Assembly (NCBI GenBank): GCA_045644025.1
Contig: JAZRGE010000041.1
Span: 1-8,228 of the forward strand
Reading direction: 5' to 3'
Source: JAZRGE01 sp045644025
Lineage (GTDB): Bacteria; Bacillota; Clostridia; Oscillospirales; Acutalibacteraceae
DNA length: 8,228 bases
Positions 5,035 through 8,228 of this stretch are shown one piece after another. How positions within the stretch are numbered: the first letter of the stretch is position 1; each line of letters opens with the position of its first letter. A program made the translations under genes and the position numbers. The notes under the pieces are model-generated. The model did not search any database. It had not been told where the DNA came from and saw only the letters and a program-made list of their open reading frames with translations.

Positions 5035-5727
5035 TTGCGAGATATCTTCGTTTTCAAAAGAGTTGAGAAGAAGTATAGAATCAATAAGGCAAAGAAAGCA
5101 GAATTGCTCGGCCTTATAAGCTCGCGCCTGGTTCCCGATGCCCATGGTGTAAGCACCGTGTGCAGCCTTTATCTGGACACACCCGATCACCTGCTTATTC
5201 GTAATTCGATTGATGCTAAAACTTATAAAGAAAAACTTAGGCTTAGGTGCTATAACGTGCCGGGATTGGATAGCAAAGTCTTTTTAGAGATCAAAAAGAA
5301 GTTCAAAAAGGTTGTTTATAAGCGCCGCGAGGCTATGGAATTATCCGATGCCTATGAATATATTACCCACGGAATGAAGCCCTTTGATTCCCAAATAATG
5401 CGTGAAATAGATTACACAATGAAGCGCTACGGCTTTCCGCAGCCTTCAATGCTTGTGGCCTACGAGCGCGAGGCTTTTTTTGCGCCGGAATATAGTCATT
5501 TAAGAATCACCTTCGATTCCAATATCCGCTTCAGGGAAGAGAATCTGCGGCTGGAAAACGGCAACTACGGAACATGTATTTTGCCCGAAGATGAGCTTAT
5601 TCTGGAAATAAAGACCGATGCTTCGATGCCTTTGTGGCTTTCCGAAGCACTTGATAAATGCGGGATCTATCCTTCATCCTTTTCTAAATATGGAACAGCA
5701 TATAGATCCACGCTGATTAAAGATTAA
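5035..5727 (+). CDS. VTC-domain (polyphosphate polymerase-like) protein
   Basis: This is a 230-residue single-domain protein of the VTC family, whose yeast member Vtc4 makes polyphosphate from ATP inside a basic tunnel. The tunnel residues have counterparts here: VEKKYRI (residues 10-16), KEKLRLRCY (65-73) with two arginines, and a lysine cluster FLEIKKKFKKVVYKRR (83-98). These are followed by AYERE (142-146), the metal-binding glutamate in LILEIKTD (188-195), and FSKYGTAYR (216-224) with a lysine. The alignment is from memory. There is no signal or membrane segment, so it would act in the cytoplasm. Start is TTG at 5035 after a strong ribosome binding site. It lies 14 nt before a DUF4956 membrane protein, a pairing common in Firmicutes. 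No promoter fits in the 32 bp after the ptsH terminator. The bacterial product is not certain: polyphosphate is likely, another nucleotide-derived product is possible. Confidence 0.88.
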   Translation: MRDIFVFKRVEKKYRINKAKKAELLGLISSRLVPDAHGVSTVCSLYLDTPDHLLIRNSIDAKTYKEKLRLRCYNVPGLDSKVFLEIKKKFKKVVYKRREAMELSDAYEYITHGMKPFDSQIMREIDYTMKRYGFPQPSMLVAYEREAFFAPEYSHLRITFDSNIRFREENLRLENGNYGTCILPEDELILEIKTDASMPLWLSEALDKCGIYPSSFSKYGTAYRSTLIKD

Positions 5728-5741
5728 ACGGGGGAGAAAAA

Positions 5742-6407
5742 ATGGATATTTTTAACACTATTATCAATGGCGAATTCACAGTTGTCAGCTATATCTGCTG
5801 CCTTGGTGCCGCTTTGCTTTGCGGTGTTATCATTGCTGTTGCCGCTTCCTTTAAGGTTCGCGCCACCAAGAGCTTTATCGTTTCCTTGGTGCTGCTTCCC
5901 ATGATCGTGCAAACAGTTATCACCATGGTTAATGGCAATATCGGCACAGGTGTTGCCGTGATGGGCGCTTTTTCTCTTGTGCGCTTTCGTTCCGTGCCCG
6001 GCAAGGCAAGGGATATTGCAGTGATCTTTTTGGCCATGACTGCAGGTCTTGCCTGCGCCACGGGCTATATTGCTATTGCAATTCTTTTCTCTCTTGTGAT
6101 TTCTGTGGCAATGGCGGCCCTTTCCTCTATTTCCTTTAGCACGGATAAGACATTGGATCTGCGCATCACAGTTCCCGAATCCCTTAATTTTATGAATGAA
6201 TTCGATGATCTTTTTAATAAATACACTAAGAAGCATCGTCTTTACAAAACAAAAACAACCAATATGGGCAGTCTTTACAAATTGCAGTACACCATCCAGA
6301 TGAAGAACGTGGCCGATATGCAAAAGTTTATCGATGAGCTGCGTTGCCGCAACGGCAACCTCGAAATTTCCCTGGCGGAAGTCATGGGCGGCATGGACGA
6401 ACTGTAA
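5742..6407 (+). CDS. DUF4956 family membrane protein
   Basis: This 221-residue integral membrane protein has about four hydrophobic segments (near residues 14-36, 45-63, and two within 92-128) and a soluble C-terminal part (about 135-221). The conserved loop GAFSLVRFRSVPGKARDI (75-92) is the hallmark that I associate with DUF4956, a family of unknown biochemical function usually encoded beside VTC-domain proteins. The basic residues in that loop could handle an anionic substrate. The ATG follows GGGGGAG at 5 nt and lies 14 nt after the VTC gene, so the two are surely co-expressed. Eight of nine Asp codons are GAT, as in upstream genes; the only GAC is third from the end, close to a composition break. 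A role as membrane channel or partner for the VTC product is inferred by analogy with yeast Vtc complexes. Confidence 0.88.
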   Translation: MDIFNTIINGEFTVVSYICCLGAALLCGVIIAVAASFKVRATKSFIVSLVLLPMIVQTVITMVNGNIGTGVAVMGAFSLVRFRSVPGKARDIAVIFLAMTAGLACATGYIAIAILFSLVISVAMAALSSISFSTDKTLDLRITVPESLNFMNEFDDLFNKYTKKHRLYKTKTTNMGSLYKLQYTIQMKNVADMQKFIDELRCRNGNLEISLAEVMGGMDEL

Positions 6408-6422
6408 TCAAGGAGATTTAGT

Positions 6423-8216
6423 ATGAAGCGACTGATTTTGCTTCTACTGATGATGACATTGCTGACCGGCTGCACCGCGCTGGCCAGCGAATATGATTTC
6501 ACATTCTCCAACCGGGAGCTCAGCGGCTCCTGGGAGCAGAAAGCCGCCGTGACCATCACCGGTCATGGGAATACCTGCACGATTTCCGGCAAAGGCGCCA
6601 AGCTGGACGGCACGACGCTGACCATCTCCGACGAAGGTGTGTATGTCCTGTCCGGATCGTTCAACGGACGCATCCTGATCGCTGCCGGTGACAGGGACAA
6701 AGTGCAGCTCGTCCTGAACAACGCGACCATCGCATCCCCTGCCGGACCCGCCCTCCAGGCAGAAAGCGCGGACAAGGTCTTCATCACCGCAGCGGCGGGC
6801 ACGCAGAATCACCTCTCCGACAGCACTGCCGATGTTGCCGACACCACCGCCGACGCAGTCATCTTTTCCCGAGCCGACCTGTGCCTGAACGGTGCGGGCA
6901 GCCTCACCATCCAAGGCAATCGCAAGCACGGCGTTGTCAGCAAGGATGACCTGGTTATCGCAGGCACCACGCTGACGGTTACTGCCGCATCCACCGCCCT
7001 GGAGGGCAAGGACTGTATCCTGATGACCGACTCCACCGCAACTGTCACCGCAGGCAAGAACGGTCTGCGCTCCGACAATGCGGAGGACGCCTTCCGCGGG
7101 TTCATCTACATTGCCGACAGCACGCTGACCATCACCGCAGGCACCGACGGTATCCAGGCCGAGACACTCCTGCGTACAGACAACGCAGTTTTGACCATCC
7201 TGACCGGCGAGGGCAGCGGCGAAATCACTACCTCCGCCGGGAATGACTGGGGCATGTGGGGCGGACGCGGCGGCCGGAGCCGTACAACCACCGAATCCAC
7301 AGGATCCTGGAAGGCCCTCAAGGCCGGCAATGCCATTGAGATCAACGGGGGCACGTACATCATTGATTCCCAGGATGACTGCCTCCATTCCAACGGCAAT
7401 CTTTCCATCACCGGCGGCAGCTTCAGCCTGAAAAGCGGCGATGACGGCATCCATGCGGATAATGAGCTGCTCATTTCCGGCGGCGACATCGTCATTCACC
7501 AGAGCTACGAAGGCATCGAAGCCAGCAAGCTCACCATCACCGGCGGGCAGATTGACGTCACCGCCTCCGATGACGGTCTGAACGCTGCCGGCGGCGCGGA
7601 TGGCTCCGCTACCGCTGATCGCCGGGGACGCGGTATGTTCTCCAATGACGTGGGTGAGATCGTTATATCCGGCGGATACATTCACATCAATGCCAGGGGC
7701 GACGGCATCGACTCCAACAACACGATCCTCGTATCCGGCGGCGTGACGCTGGTGTCTGGCTCCCCCAGCGGAGGCAACGCGGCCTTCGATTATGACGTCG
7801 AGGCAACGGTCACCGGCGGTGTACTGATCGCTACCGGCGGGAGCGGCATGGCACAAAGCTTCACCGCAGCGGAAAACCAAGGCTGCATGCTCTTTGGCCT
7901 GAACGGCGGGCCAGCCGGACGCAGCCTGGCCATCGTGGACGCCAGCAACCGCATCGTTGCAGCGTACACACCTGAAAACAGCTACTCCGCTGTGGTGGTG
8001 ACTGCTCCCGAATTACAGGTGGGTAACACCTACAGCGTGGTGATCGACGCTGTCATCGAAGGCGCTGATGACCACGGCTTCGTGACAGACGCGTCCTATA
8101 CCGGCGGTACCGTGCTGGGCACAATCGAGATGACCACGGCGCTCCAGGGCGGCAGCGGCCACAGCATGGGCGGTGGTCCTGGCGGCCCCGGCGGCGGCAG
8201 AAGGCCCGGCTGGTAA
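6423..8216 (+). CDS. Beta-helix surface lipoprotein, Cthe_2159-type carbohydrate-binding family
   Basis: This 597-residue exported protein starts MKRLILLLLMMTLLTGC: a signal peptide with lipobox LTGC, so Cys17 would be lipid-anchored to the outer face of the membrane. The mature part resembles the Cthe_2159 (DUF4353) family, a right-handed parallel beta-helix reported to bind acidic and cellulosic polysaccharides. Matching segments include LTISDEGVYVLSGSFNGRI near residues 60-80, KVQLVLNNATI, and DYDVEATVTGGVLIATGGSGMAQ in the C-terminal third. Rungs of 21-22 residues start at D318 (DDCLHSNGNLSITGG, DDGIHADNELLISGG, YEGIEASKLTITGG, DDGLNAAGG, GDGIDSNNTILVSGG), with acidic turns suited to calcium. 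A Gly/Arg loop lies at about 276-293, and the C-terminus (576-597) is Gly-rich. AAGGAG is 7 nt before the ATG, and the gene is 15 nt after the DUF4956 gene. Codon use differs strongly from upstream (Asp about 31 GAC to 12 GAT by hand count), suggesting transfer. No catalytic site is evident. Confidence 0.87.
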   Translation: MKRLILLLLMMTLLTGCTALASEYDFTFSNRELSGSWEQKAAVTITGHGNTCTISGKGAKLDGTTLTISDEGVYVLSGSFNGRILIAAGDRDKVQLVLNNATIASPAGPALQAESADKVFITAAAGTQNHLSDSTADVADTTADAVIFSRADLCLNGAGSLTIQGNRKHGVVSKDDLVIAGTTLTVTAASTALEGKDCILMTDSTATVTAGKNGLRSDNAEDAFRGFIYIADSTLTITAGTDGIQAETLLRTDNAVLTILTGEGSGEITTSAGNDWGMWGGRGGRSRTTTESTGSWKALKAGNAIEINGGTYIIDSQDDCLHSNGNLSITGGSFSLKSGDDGIHADNELLISGGDIVIHQSYEGIEASKLTITGGQIDVTASDDGLNAAGGADGSATADRRGRGMFSNDVGEIVISGGYIHINARGDGIDSNNTILVSGGVTLVSGSPSGGNAAFDYDVEATVTGGVLIATGGSGMAQSFTAAENQGCMLFGLNGGPAGRSLAIVDASNRIVAAYTPENSYSAVVVTAPELQVGNTYSVVIDAVIEGADDHGFVTDASYTGGTVLGTIEMTTALQGGSGHSMGGGPGGPGGGRRPGW

Positions 8217-8228
8217 ACACGATTTAAC

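Noticed and set aside
5016..5066. Possible short leader reading frame starting at TTG 5016, overlapping the VTC gene start
   Set aside because: Its purine-rich site is only about 1 nt from the TTG, which is too close for initiation, and the 16-residue product has no recognisable leader features.
7374..7750. Repeats in the lipoprotein gene as a CRISPR or DNA repeat array
   Set aside because: The periodicity is at protein level (21-22 residues) with diverged nucleotide sequence; there are no identical repeats with unique spacers.
6444..7880. 478-codon open frame on the minus strand opposite the lipoprotein gene
   Set aside because: It is a shadow of the GC-rich, repeat-built coding strand; it has low-complexity Gly/Ala/Val/Asp-rich sequence, no recognisable domain, and overlaps a well-supported gene.

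Overview
This window looks like a chromosomal segment of a Gram-positive, low-to-moderate-GC bacterium, most likely a member of the class Clostridia. The grounds are the ylxM-ffh-rpsP-khpA-rimM-trmD gene order, strong purine-rich ribosome binding sites, two near-consensus sigma-A promoters, an HPr carrying both His15 and Ser46, and clostridial-looking protein sequences. I cannot name a genus. All genes lie on the + strand. There are no tRNA, rRNA, CRISPR or insertion-sequence features. The longest stretch without a gene is 218 bp (4474-4691).

Region 1 (1-837) holds the 3' half of pfkA (6-phosphofructokinase), followed 9 nt later by a 107-residue protein that I cannot assign. Region 2 (862-3181) opens with an exact TTGACA-17-TATAAT promoter. 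It encodes the signal-recognition-particle pair ylxM-ffh, then rpsP (ribosomal protein S16) and khpA (a KH-domain RNA-binding protein). It ends in an 11-bp perfect hairpin that is partly inside the last codons of khpA. Region 3 (3194-4473) begins with a second hairpin, then overlapping rimM and trmD (ribosome maturation and tRNA m1G37 methylation). The usual neighbours ylqD and rplS are absent.

Region 4 (4474-5002) is a 218-bp intergenic stretch with two DNA palindromes, a 9-bp direct repeat and an extended -10 promoter. It drives ptsH (HPr), which is closed by a strong intrinsic terminator. Region 5 (5035-8216) is a three-gene cluster: a cytoplasmic VTC-type polyphosphate-polymerase-like enzyme, a DUF4956 membrane protein, and a large lipoprotein with a repetitive right-handed beta-helix of the Cthe_2159 carbohydrate-binding type. 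The likely picture is an enzyme that makes an anionic polymer at the inner face of the membrane, a membrane partner, and a surface-anchored binding protein; this combined role is inference.

The third gene of that cluster has clearly different codon use from everything upstream (Asp mostly GAC rather than GAT, and higher GC), which points to horizontal acquisition or gene replacement, or an assembly join close to 6375-6422. The most interesting parts of the window are this cluster, the composition break, and the unexplained palindromes in the rpsP and ptsH leader regions.
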